The position numbers were made by a program, and so were the translations under genes. From positions 372,001 to 436,000 of the forward strand of contig NZ_RKQQ01000001.1 in assembly GCF_003814815.1 (NCBI RefSeq): a stretch of DNA of 64,000 nucleotides. Direction: 5' to 3'. The notes under the pieces were generated by a model, which ran no database searches, was not told where the DNA came from, and saw nothing but the letters and a program-made list of their open reading frames with translations. Below, piece after piece: positions 17,432 through 25,578 of this stretch; positions within the stretch are counted from its first letter, which is position 1, and each line of letters opens with the position of its first letter. This DNA comes from Salisediminibacterium halotolerans (lineage in GTDB: Bacteria; Bacillota; Bacilli; Bacillales; Salisediminibacteriaceae).

Positions 17432-18553
17432 CTAATCACCCTGTAAATTATCTTTATTTAATTCTTTTAAAAATAATTCTTCATATAAAACTGTCACTTC
17501 TTGTGCCTTGAATTTATTCGCTCTTTCTAGTCCTTTATTTCTGTAATAATCATTTCTTGTCTCATCTTGAAGAAGTAAAGTCATCTCTTTTGCGAGAGAT
17601 TTATAATCTGTTACTGGGACTAGCACACCATATTCATTATTTTTGATTATTTCTCTAGGGCCAGATTGGCAATCAGTTGATACTACCGGTATCCCTAGAG
17701 ACATTGCTTCTACTATAACATGGCCAAAGCCTTCCCATTTAGAAGTTAATGTAAACAAATCTGCTTTTTTTATATATTTATATGGATTACTCTTAAAACC
17801 TTCGAAAATCACATTTTCTTCTATATTTAACGATTTACATAAATTTATTAACTCTACTTTTTGGGGACCTTTACCAAGAATAATCAATTTAGCATCTTCT
17901 TTTTCTAAAATTATTTTGAAAGCCCTTATCAATGTAAAAAAATCTTTTTGTTCTGTCAGTCTCCCTACACTTACAATTACTTTTTTATTATCAAAATCGA
18001 AATCAATTTTTTCTGAAGCTTTTTTTTGAATATACTCTATTTCAACAGGGTTATATATAACATTTAATTTCTCTTTGTCAATTTGAAAATTAGAAATTAA
18101 ATCTTCTTTCACACCATTAGAAAGAGCAACAACTTGTGACGAAAATTTATTATAAAGAAATTTAGTGACAATTTTATTAATTATATTTACTCTACCGGAG
18201 GCACCTCTATTATTTGCTTCTCTTACAATCACAGGAATATCCTTAAAAGTAAGAACTTTAGATAACAGTAATATAATATTATTTTCATTAATTGTACTAA
18301 ATAAGAGATCCGGTTCTTCATTTTTTATACTTTTTTTTAATTTCGGTATTGAGTTTCTTAGCCTTTTTACATATAAACATATAATTTTTATATCTTTTCT
18401 TAGTAGATTAATGTAATCATTGCCCTCATTAGTAGATATCACTAATATGACATCAAATTTATTAATATCAATGTTATTTATTATATTCACAATTGTCCTT
18501 TCTGCTCCCCCCCCTCCCAATCTATATATATAGAACATGATTTTCTTTCTCAT
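17432..18553 (-). CDS. Family 4 glycosyltransferase
   Basis: A 373-residue retaining glycosyltransferase. The N-terminal LGGGGAERTIVNIINNID is the acceptor-side glycine loop of the GT4 group. The C-terminal half has VSVGRLTEQKDFFTLI, then the E-x7-E motif in SKWEGFGHVIVEAMSLGIPV. AAAGGAG precedes the ATG. It directly abuts wzy. The IS256-family element is inserted 96 bases upstream of its start, so transcription from the upstream core genes may be broken or replaced by element-derived readthrough. Confidence 0.92.
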   Translation of the reverse strand: MRKKIMFYIYRLGGGGAERTIVNIINNIDINKFDVILVISTNEGNDYINLLRKDIKIICLYVKRLRNSIPKLKKSIKNEEPDLLFSTINENNIILLLSKVLTFKDIPVIVREANNRGASGRVNIINKIVTKFLYNKFSSQVVALSNGVKEDLISNFQIDKEKLNVIYNPVEIEYIQKKASEKIDFDFDNKKVIVSVGRLTEQKDFFTLIRAFKIILEKEDAKLIILGKGPQKVELINLCKSLNIEENVIFEGFKSNPYKYIKKADLFTLTSKWEGFGHVIVEAMSLGIPVVSTDCQSGPREIIKNNEYGVLVPVTDYKSLAKEMTLLLQDETRNDYYRNKGLERANKFKAQEVTVLYEELFLKELNKDNLQGD

Positions 18554-18648
18554 AAAAATTCTCCTTTTTACATTTAATACTGTACAAAATAATTTATTTA
18601 AAATTCTTTCTATTAGCTATAAATATCTAAAACTCATAAAAAATTCAA

Positions 18649-18656
18649 AAAGTAAT
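18649..18656. repeat. Left target-site duplication of the IS element
   Basis: AAAGTAAT is repeated exactly at 19969-19976. Eight bases is the usual duplication length for the IS256 family. Confidence 0.9.
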
Positions 18657-19968
18657 GATGACGTATCATAGTTTGTGTAAAAGCTTTTGAAGATAAAAAG
18701 AGAGGTAGGGTATCCTCACAGTTAATGACGAAATCAACCAGTGAAAGGAGATGCCCTACCTCATGTTACCAAGTATAGGACAAAACAACCTCGAAAATCA
18801 ATTGGACGAAATGGTTCGTTCTTTCGTCCAGGAAAAGCTCGAAACAATCAAGAAAGAAGAAATGAACCAATTCTTCGAAGAGAATCCGGAATTAAAAAAT
18901 TATAAAAATGGCAGTTATCACCGGCAACTGGATACGAAGTACGGACGGATCGAAGATCTTCAAGTACCGCGAGACCGAGAAAATGCGTTTCAGACAGAGA
19001 TGTTTCAGCCGTACCAACGGTACGAACAGTGGCTCGGCGAAACGATTATTGCCATGTATCAAAAAGGCATGAGTACACGTGAAATCGGGAACTTTCTCGA
19101 GCGAATCCTTGGTCATACCTATGTCCCCGGCACCATCAGCCACATCACCAATGTGGTCATCGACGATATCCGAGCCTGGCAGGAACGCCCTCTTCAGAAA
19201 CGATATACGGTGCTTTATCTCGACGGTACGTATCTGAAGCTGCGCCGGGATGATGTCGCCAATGAGGTCGTTTATGTCGTCATCGGTGTCACAGAAGACG
19301 GCTATCGCGAAATCCTCGGTTTCTATGTCGGTGGTCAGGAAAGTTCCCTTGGCTGGGAAGAAGTGTTACTCGGTATTTTTGATGGCCTTCCCGGTCTGGA
19401 AGAAGCCATGAAAACGATCTTCCCAAAAGCCGATGTGCAGCGCTGCGTCATTCATAAAGTGCGAAACACGCTGAATAAAGTCCGAAAAAAAGACCGTTTT
19501 GCCATCAGTGAGGATATGAGAGCGATCTATCAGTCCAACAGTGACGCGGAAGCGAAAGAGGAACTGACATCCTTCTGTGAAACATGGCAGACGAAGTATC
19601 CAGCTATAGCCAAGACTTGGCGGGAAGACATCCATGTCCTGACGACGTTTCTGAAATATCCTTGGTCCATTCGTCCGATGATCTACACGACCAATATGAT
19701 TGAGCGGACGATGAAAGAGTTAAAAAAGCGTTTGAAAACTATGAACAGTCTTCCCTCCGAAGAAGCCGTGGAAAAGGTGATCTATGTGATTTCAGAGGAA
19801 TGCAATGCCAAGTGGGCCACACGCAAACTCCGCGGTTTCAAGGAAGCGAGCTCTGAACTAAACACCATGTTCGAAGAACGTTACGGATTTTGAAATTCGA
19901 TTTGGAAGGAATATGAATCCTCAGCTAAAGACAACCCTACGGGTTTACACAAACTTATTGACGGTACC
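18657..19968 (+). mobile_element. IS256-family insertion sequence, complete
   Basis: The element is 1312 bp. Ends align over 28 positions: GATGACGTATCATAG at the left and GGTACCGTCAATAAG at the complemented right end, followed in both by TTTGTGTAAA. One transposase gene fills it. The exact flanking duplication shows that the left and right borders belong to one insertion event and that it is recent. It lies between two minus-strand glycosyltransferase genes without breaking either. Confidence 0.93.
18763..19893 (+). CDS. IS256-family transposase
   Basis: A DDE transposase of the mutator type, 376 residues from the ATG at 18763; an in-frame ATG at 18751 touches the AAAGGAG site and is less likely. 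Recognisable parts are MYQKGMSTREIGNFLERI, the first catalytic Asp in YLDGTYLKLRRD, the C-x2-H segment of ADVQRCVIHKVRNTL with the second Asp nearby, and the final Glu in TTNMIERTMKELKKR. The frame is intact and GC-richer than the AT-rich host DNA on both sides, which fits a recent arrival. It is probably active. Confidence 0.96.
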   Translation: MLPSIGQNNLENQLDEMVRSFVQEKLETIKKEEMNQFFEENPELKNYKNGSYHRQLDTKYGRIEDLQVPRDRENAFQTEMFQPYQRYEQWLGETIIAMYQKGMSTREIGNFLERILGHTYVPGTISHITNVVIDDIRAWQERPLQKRYTVLYLDGTYLKLRRDDVANEVVYVVIGVTEDGYREILGFYVGGQESSLGWEEVLLGIFDGLPGLEEAMKTIFPKADVQRCVIHKVRNTLNKVRKKDRFAISEDMRAIYQSNSDAEAKEELTSFCETWQTKYPAIAKTWREDIHVLTTFLKYPWSIRPMIYTTNMIERTMKELKKRLKTMNSLPSEEAVEKVIYVISEECNAKWATRKLRGFKEASSELNTMFEERYGF

Positions 19969-19976
19969 AAAGTAAT
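19969..19976. repeat. Right target-site duplication of the IS element
   Basis: Exact copy of AAAGTAAT at 18649-18656. Confidence 0.9.
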
Positions 19977-20070
19977 TCAATATATTAATATTTATTATCT
20001 AATAAGTATAAGAGGGCATTCTACTAAAATTGATTAAAGCTTCTAAATCATCTGATTTAAAAAATTAAGG

Positions 20071-20889
20071 TTAGTAATAACTCCCTTCAATTTTTTTTGC
20101 TTTTATTGATTTATGATAATAATACATGATTTTCTTTGGAATAAATGCTCCTATTAAAGGCTTGAGTAAGTATACATAATATCTGGCAGGAACCTTTAAT
20201 CTTCTATAGCCTATAAACCTTGTTTTCATTCCTCTGCACCGCACTATAAAACTACGTTTATTATAATCTTTTAAGCTCTCATGATATTTACAAAGTGGCT
20301 CTTGAATATTATATCCTTTAAAGCCTTTGGAAAAAAACCTAAACCACAAATCAGTGTCTTGTCCTCTCTGGGTTCTTTTGGAAACAACATAACCCCCTAA
20401 GGCATCATATGTTTCTTTCCTCATCATTATTGTTGGATGTATAAATGATTTACCTTTTATGAGACTTTCCACACTAGGTCTTTCAATAGCTTTTCTTAGG
20501 ACCTTTTCACCTTGATCATCATACAAAACCACTGAACTACCTACCACTTGATATTCTTTATTCTCATTAAGAAAATCAATTTGTTTTTGAAATCGTTCAG
20601 GATAGCTAATATCATCTGCATCTGTTCTTGCAATAAATTCACCTCTTGCCAGACTAAGGCATTTATTTAATGAATAAGCTAGTCCCATATTCTTCTCATT
20701 TTTTATTAAAACTATATTGTCGTAAAGACTTGCAAATTGCTCAGCTACAGCATACGTGTTATCTGTTGAACAATCATCACAGATAATCATTTCCCAATCA
20801 GGATACGTTTGTTGAATTACTGAATTTATACAATTTGGCAATATTTCAGAAGAATTGTATACCCCCATTATGACAGTTATATTTGCCAT
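20071..20889 (-). CDS. Family 2 glycosyltransferase
   Basis: A 272-residue inverting GT-A glycosyltransferase. The nucleotide-binding start is ITVIMGVYNSSEILPNCINS, with IICDDCSTDNT and the metal-binding D-x-D in RTDADDISYPERFQKQ. The later TQRGQDTDLWFRF carries the ED/QD-type base region. A basic, hydrophobic C-terminus (residues 225-255) may touch the membrane. AAGGAGG lies before the ATG. In the operon it sits just upstream of the insertion element, in transcription order. The donor sugar is not predictable. Confidence 0.92.
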   Translation of the reverse strand: MANITVIMGVYNSSEILPNCINSVIQQTYPDWEMIICDDCSTDNTYAVAEQFASLYDNIVLIKNEKNMGLAYSLNKCLSLARGEFIARTDADDISYPERFQKQIDFLNENKEYQVVGSSVVLYDDQGEKVLRKAIERPSVESLIKGKSFIHPTIMMRKETYDALGGYVVSKRTQRGQDTDLWFRFFSKGFKGYNIQEPLCKYHESLKDYNKRSFIVRCRGMKTRFIGYRRLKVPARYYVYLLKPLIGAFIPKKIMYYYHKSIKAKKIEGSYY

Positions 20890-21046
20890 AACTAACCTCC
20901 TTCATCACGAATGTAATTCGATGTGATAAAATTTTAACTTCACCTGTGGTCCTATAGTAATCGAATTTCACTGAATTTTATGACAATCCTTTTTAGATAT
21001 TCTATGATCTATAACATTAGTACCTTTAGAATACTTATAATTTAAA

Positions 21047-22135
21047 TCAGCTATCAATTAATACTTTTTCATAAGAAGTGATTATGATATTTCTATCAAA
21101 TTCTCTTTCGACTTTGGCTCTCCCTGATAATCCCATTTGTTTCTTAACTGTATAGTCTAAATTCAAAAAATTTTCAATCTGCTTCGATATTTCTGAAGCA
21201 TTTAGCTCTTTAATTATAAAACCATTCACACCATCATCAACAATCTCTTTACAACCTGGTTTGTCAGAAGTGATAAGTGCCCTTCCACTAGCTGCACTTT
21301 CAAGCAAAACATTAGACATTCCTTCTGGATAATAACTTGGATGAACCGTGCAATGTACTTTCTTTAATGTAACTCTGATATCTTCTACTTTGCCATGATA
21401 CGTTATAATACCTTTGTCATGATAAGTATTAATTTTGTTTTCATAATCTTCAGTACACCCTCCAACAACATGAAATTCGGTATTCGGATACCGTTGTTTA
21501 ATAAACTTAGCCACTTCTAAGTAATAATCAATCCCTTTTTCTTTTATTATTCTACCAATAAAAACAAAGTGTATTGAATCAGTGTTTTTTGGATACTCTA
21601 TAGGTTTAAAATGTTCTAAATTAACACCAGAACCAGGTATTAATTTATAATTATCATTCAATAATTTATTTTTTTGCATAAAGGTCAAATTATCTTCGTT
21701 CTGAAAAAAAACTGTCTTAGCCGACCTTGTTGATAACTTGTAAAGTTGTTTAATTATGAGCTTGATAACATAATTTTTATTCATTACATTACCTAAACCT
21801 GTAATATTTAAAATATAAGGGATTTTTAGCAATCGCGCTGCTATACCACCATATATATTGGGTTTTATTGTATAATTTAAGATGACGTCAGGCTTCTCAT
21901 TTTTAAAAAACAATAAATATCTAAATAAAAGTTTTATATCTGCAATTGGTGTCACTTTATTAATTTCAAATATATTATTTTTAACTTCTGCCCCTATTGA
22001 TTCAAAATAAGCTGACTTCTCATTTTGGGGACCTAAAATAACAATTCTGTGATTATCCTCTAATAACTTTTCAACCAGCTCTCGCCTAAAAGAATATAAA
22101 CCGGCTATGGAATTTGTGTTCATTATTATTTTCAT
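21047..22135 (-). CDS. Family 4 glycosyltransferase, PglA/WbpT-like
   Basis: A 362-residue GT4 enzyme. MKIIMNTNSIAGLYSFRREL at the start and NYTIKPNIYGGIAARLLKIP are typical of the group that includes PglA, which adds HexNAc to undecaprenyl-linked bacillosamine. The C-terminal part has FIGRIIKEKGIDYYLEVAK and the E-x7-E in YPEGMSNVLLESAASGR. I choose ATG 22135 with GAGGGA upstream; an in-frame TTG lies at 22138. The place near PglC-, PglE- and PglF-like genes makes it a good candidate for the second sugar transfer. Confidence 0.88.
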   Translation of the reverse strand: MKIIMNTNSIAGLYSFRRELVEKLLEDNHRIVILGPQNEKSAYFESIGAEVKNNIFEINKVTPIADIKLLFRYLLFFKNEKPDVILNYTIKPNIYGGIAARLLKIPYILNITGLGNVMNKNYVIKLIIKQLYKLSTRSAKTVFFQNEDNLTFMQKNKLLNDNYKLIPGSGVNLEHFKPIEYPKNTDSIHFVFIGRIIKEKGIDYYLEVAKFIKQRYPNTEFHVVGGCTEDYENKINTYHDKGIITYHGKVEDIRVTLKKVHCTVHPSYYPEGMSNVLLESAASGRALITSDKPGCKEIVDDGVNGFIIKELNASEISKQIENFLNLDYTVKKQMGLSGRAKVEREFDRNIIITSYEKVLIDS

Positions 22136-22165
22136 CAATTATCCCTCTAATAGTTATTTGTTCTT

Positions 22166-23155
22166 TTAGTTATCTACAGTAATTTTACTGTCATCATAGT
22201 GCACAATTTTCACTTCATTGTATTTCATCATTGCAGATCCTTCTGAATAGTTTTTCAATTCCTGCTTATTTGATGCCTTTTGTATATTGTTTAAAATATA
22301 TTTAGGGAAGTTCAACCCTGACTCATATGCATGAGGATAGCCACCTCCGAAGCGCGGATTCACTTCAGAGATAAAATACTGATCATCAACTTCAAATAAA
22401 TCTACATCCATAACTCCGGTAAATTGATAACTCTCAACAAATGATTTTATTAATTCTAGAATCTTATCATTCTTTAATGCGATTGATTTATCAGTTTCTC
22501 CCGCTCTCATTTTCACTTTTTCTTTAATGAACATAGACACCAATTCTTGAGAGACTAAATCTACATATACATCGATACCAAACTCTTTACCTTGCATATA
22601 TTTTTGAATAACAATGTCATTGTCGGTATTTAAAATTGCATCCAAGTCTTCACTAGAATGGATCATTTGCATATTGACACTCGCACTTCCATCGCGAGGC
22701 TTAGCAAATAGAGGGTATTCAAAGTCGCCCAAGTCATTTTTAATTTGATCATAACTCGTGTTTAAGGCCGTCGGAACTACAGGAAAGCTATTTTTTTTAA
22801 GATCGTTATGAAATGCATACTTGTCTAAACAAAGATCCGTCAGTTCACTTCTAGACACCAAAACTTCCGTACCAAGATTATTAAAACGTTCTTTATGTTT
22901 TGCCAATACAGAGAGTTCCGGATCAATTAATGAAGTCACCATACTTACATTGTTGTCATGACATATTTGCAAAATAGTGTCCAAATAACCGTCTGAATCT
23001 ATTGTTGGTACGATATAGTATTTATCCGCATCATAGATTGCTGGAGCCATCTCACTGCAATCTGTTGCAATAACTTCTCCGAAACCTTTAAATTCCTGCA
23101 CGAAATACTGAACAATTTTATTTCTCGTCCCGCAGCTTAAAATAAGCATATTCAT
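22166..23155 (-). CDS. ATP-grasp ligase, carbamoyl-phosphate-synthase-like
   Basis: A 329-residue protein with a pre-ATP-grasp domain (MNMLILSCGTRNKIVQYF, ICHDNNVSMVTSLIDPEL) and an ATP-grasp fold: YPLFAKPRDGSASVNMQ as the lysine and glycine loop, IVIQKYMQGKEFGIDVYVD, and the metal-binding FISEVNPRFGGGYPH. This resembles the carbamoyl-phosphate-synthase-like ATP-grasp proteins seen in capsule loci. It probably forms an amide or peptide-like bond on the glycan or its precursor. It lies 22 bases after the acetyltransferase gene. With the TupA-like gene there are two ligases in the locus, which suggests a polymer carrying amino acids. Confidence 0.85.
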   Translation of the reverse strand: MNMLILSCGTRNKIVQYFVQEFKGFGEVIATDCSEMAPAIYDADKYYIVPTIDSDGYLDTILQICHDNNVSMVTSLIDPELSVLAKHKERFNNLGTEVLVSRSELTDLCLDKYAFHNDLKKNSFPVVPTALNTSYDQIKNDLGDFEYPLFAKPRDGSASVNMQMIHSSEDLDAILNTDNDIVIQKYMQGKEFGIDVYVDLVSQELVSMFIKEKVKMRAGETDKSIALKNDKILELIKSFVESYQFTGVMDVDLFEVDDQYFISEVNPRFGGGYPHAYESGLNFPKYILNNIQKASNKQELKNYSEGSAMMKYNEVKIVHYDDSKITVDN

Positions 23156-23177
23156 AATTTCACCAACTTCTTCTCCA

Positions 23178-23708
23178 TTAATTATTTAAATTATCGTATT
23201 CGCTTTTTAACATCGAGAATAAAACTCTGTCTTTCCATTCGCCATTAGCTAACCTGTCACTCCTTAATACACCTTCTTTAGTAAAACCAAGTTTTTGATT
23301 TATATACACCATACCTTCATTTTCTGCCCAATTGAAAGAATACAGTTTATTTAAAGCCAAATTTTTGAATACATGTCTCATCAAAATTCGTTTAACATCA
23401 GTCCCATACCCCATTCCCCAATATGATTTTTCTCCGATGCATATATAAGTTTCTGCCTTAGAATTCTTGTAATCAATATTTACAACACTAGCAAAACCAA
23501 TGGGGGTTTCTCTTTCCGATTCAAGAACTATGTAGTCTTCTCTTGTAGGATCAACAGATACTTGGTCTAACCACTTACTTGTCCCAACCTCTGAAATATT
23601 ATCAAAAAACATAGTATTTCTAACCTCAGGGTCATTAACCCATTGAACTTTATTTATAATATGCTTTTTTTCCATTAAAACTAAGTGAATATTATTATGT
23701 TTTAACAT
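23178..23708 (-). CDS. GNAT-family N-acetyltransferase
   Basis: A 176-residue RimJ/RimL-like acetyltransferase. The acetyl-CoA region is visible as YWGMGYGTDVKRILMRHVF, preceded by the strand AETYICIGE, and the C-terminal motif is LGFTKEGVLRSDRLANGEWK. AAGGAG precedes the ATG. It is 3 bases after the PglC-like gene and just ahead of the ATP-grasp gene, so it probably acetylates an amino sugar or an amino acid substituent of the repeat unit. It differs in fold from the hexapeptide-repeat PglD-like acetyltransferase at 29052-29714. Confidence 0.87.
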   Translation of the reverse strand: MLKHNNIHLVLMEKKHIINKVQWVNDPEVRNTMFFDNISEVGTSKWLDQVSVDPTREDYIVLESERETPIGFASVVNIDYKNSKAETYICIGEKSYWGMGYGTDVKRILMRHVFKNLALNKLYSFNWAENEGMVYINQKLGFTKEGVLRSDRLANGEWKDRVLFSMLKSEYDNLNN

Positions 23709-23711
23709 TTA

Positions 23712-24326
23712 TTACTCCTTCTTGTTAGCATCTTGAACTTCTTTATCATTTCTTCCTGAATATACACCTTCGGACAGCACTAACACTTTAATTGTTTTTA
23801 AAATTATTAATAAATCAATTTTTAATGAGACATTTCGCATATACCAAATATCTAAAGGGATTCTTTCTGCCCAAGTCAGAAAATTCCGTCCATTAACTTG
23901 TGACCACCCTGTGATCCCCGGTAAAATATCCAATCTTTGCATTTCATAGTGTGAGTACTCCTTTAAATGTTTTGCCGGAGCAGGTCTTGGACCTATAAAA
24001 CTCATATCACCTTTCAAAATGTTAAAGAGTTGCGGTAATTCGTCAAGACTTGCTTTTCTCAATAGACTGCCAATCTTTGTGATCCTAGGGTCATTTTCCG
24101 CAGTTGTTAATCCGGTTCCCTGGTTTTCAGCATCATCACACATCGTGCGAAATTTCCAAACATTAAATACGTCACCTTTATAGCCCAATCTGCTCTGCTT
24201 AAAAATAACAGGTCCTCTTGAATCAATTTTTAACATCAACGCAACTATCACAAAGAGCGGAGCTAATAAAATAACAAAAAGTAAAGCGAACAAAAAATCT
24301 GCCATTCTCTTAAATTTTAAATACAC
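23712..24326 (-). CDS. Priming sugar-phosphate transferase, PglC-like
   Basis: A 204-residue monotopic phosphoglycosyl transferase with one N-terminal membrane-entering helix (FLFALLFVILLAPLFVIVAL). The catalytic Asp-Glu pair is in KASLDELPQLFNILKGDMSF, followed by the signature IGPRPAP and GITGWSQVNGRN. Such enzymes load the first sugar phosphate, here probably diacetylbacillosamine phosphate, onto undecaprenyl phosphate. It starts at GTG with AAGGAAGG upstream. A second enzyme of the same family stands at 29770-30432; this short one is closer in size to PglC. Confidence 0.93.
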   Translation of the reverse strand: MYLKFKRMADFLFALLFVILLAPLFVIVALMLKIDSRGPVIFKQSRLGYKGDVFNVWKFRTMCDDAENQGTGLTTAENDPRITKIGSLLRKASLDELPQLFNILKGDMSFIGPRPAPAKHLKEYSHYEMQRLDILPGITGWSQVNGRNFLTWAERIPLDIWYMRNVSLKIDLLIILKTIKVLVLSEGVYSGRNDKEVQDANKKE

Positions 24327-24418
24327 ATTATCCGGCCTTCCTTTATTTATTCTTACTTTTCAAGAATATTTCTAAAAAACATTAGTTTTTATTGCTATTT
24401 TCTTAAGCTTTAGAATTA

Positions 24419-25531
24419 CTAATAAAAGATTCGTTTCAATACATCTGTGATTTTTAATAAATCTTCATTTTGTAATTTAGTATCACTTGGTAAACAAACC
24501 CCTTTTGCAAATAAACGTTCTGACGTTCTGTCACCCACAAAATGATACTGTTGAAATACCGGCTGTAAATGCATCGGTTTCCAAACCGGGCGTGATTCAA
24601 TGTTTTCCTTTTCCAGTTCATCCATGATTATTGTTGGATTTATCCCGTTATTTATTGTCATCGCACTCAACCAAAAATTCGGATCGTCCCAGTCATTTTC
24701 CGGCATAAATGAAATACCTTCTAAATGACCGAGCTCTTGTTTGTAATGATGAAAGATATTTTTTTTCTGTTCAACCCTTTTATTTAACACTTTCAATTGG
24801 CCTCGTCCGATCCCGGCGACGACATTACTGATCCGGTAATTGTATCCGATTTCACTGTGCTGATAATGACGGGCTTGATCTCGCGATTGCGTTGCCCAAT
24901 AGCGGGCTTTTTTAATTTTTTCTTCATTGTTTGATACTAGCATACCACCGCCGGAGGTAGTGATGATTTTATTGCCGTTAAAGGAAAAAATCCCGTAATC
25001 GCCGATCGTTCCGGTGTGTTGTCCTTTGTAGTACGTTCCAAGAGATTCAGCCGCATCTTCTATCACGGTCACGCCGTATTCTTTGCATATCTCCATTATC
25101 GGATCCATATCAGCAGACAGTCCGTAAAGATGAACAACAATCACTGCCTTGACATTCGGGTATTGTTCCAACGCTTGCTTTAAGTATGCCGGCGACATAT
25201 TCCACGTCTTTTCATCACTGTCGATAAACACCGGTTCAGCATTTTGATAAAAAATCGGATTAATCGTTGCGGAAAACGTTAACGTCGGGCATAAAACAAC
25301 ATCGCCTTCGCCGACACCCGCTGCTTTTAACGCTAAGTGGATCGCTGCCGTCCCAGAACTAAGCGCTGCTGCGTGATCGATGCCGACTTTTTCTGCGAAT
25401 TCTTCTTCGAATTTGTTCACGTTTTCGCCTAAAGGGGCAATCCAATTCGTATCAAACGCTTGTTGTACATAGTCCATTTCATAACCTTCATCGCTCATAT
25501 GCGGTGAAGATAAAAAGATGCGCTCAGTCAT
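24419..25531 (-). CDS. DegT/DnrJ/EryC1 aminotransferase, PglE/EpsN-like
   Basis: A 370-residue PLP-dependent sugar aminotransferase. The lysine that binds PLP is in FSFNGNKIITTSGGGML, EDAAESLG is the second PLP contact, and ALSSGTAAIHLAL opens the domain. It should convert the UDP-4-keto-6-deoxy sugar made by the PglF/EpsC-like dehydratase into the 4-amino sugar. It lies 47 bases after that dehydratase. The B. subtilis counterpart would be EpsN. The GC content is still near the genome average here and falls in the next genes. Confidence 0.95.
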   Translation of the reverse strand: MTERIFLSSPHMSDEGYEMDYVQQAFDTNWIAPLGENVNKFEEEFAEKVGIDHAAALSSGTAAIHLALKAAGVGEGDVVLCPTLTFSATINPIFYQNAEPVFIDSDEKTWNMSPAYLKQALEQYPNVKAVIVVHLYGLSADMDPIMEICKEYGVTVIEDAAESLGTYYKGQHTGTIGDYGIFSFNGNKIITTSGGGMLVSNNEEKIKKARYWATQSRDQARHYQHSEIGYNYRISNVVAGIGRGQLKVLNKRVEQKKNIFHHYKQELGHLEGISFMPENDWDDPNFWLSAMTINNGINPTIIMDELEKENIESRPVWKPMHLQPVFQQYHFVGDRTSERLFAKGVCLPSDTKLQNEDLLKITDVLKRIFY

Positions 25532-25578
25532 AGATGAGAAACGTCCTTCCCTTTATCTAGATATTGATTTTCTGAATC

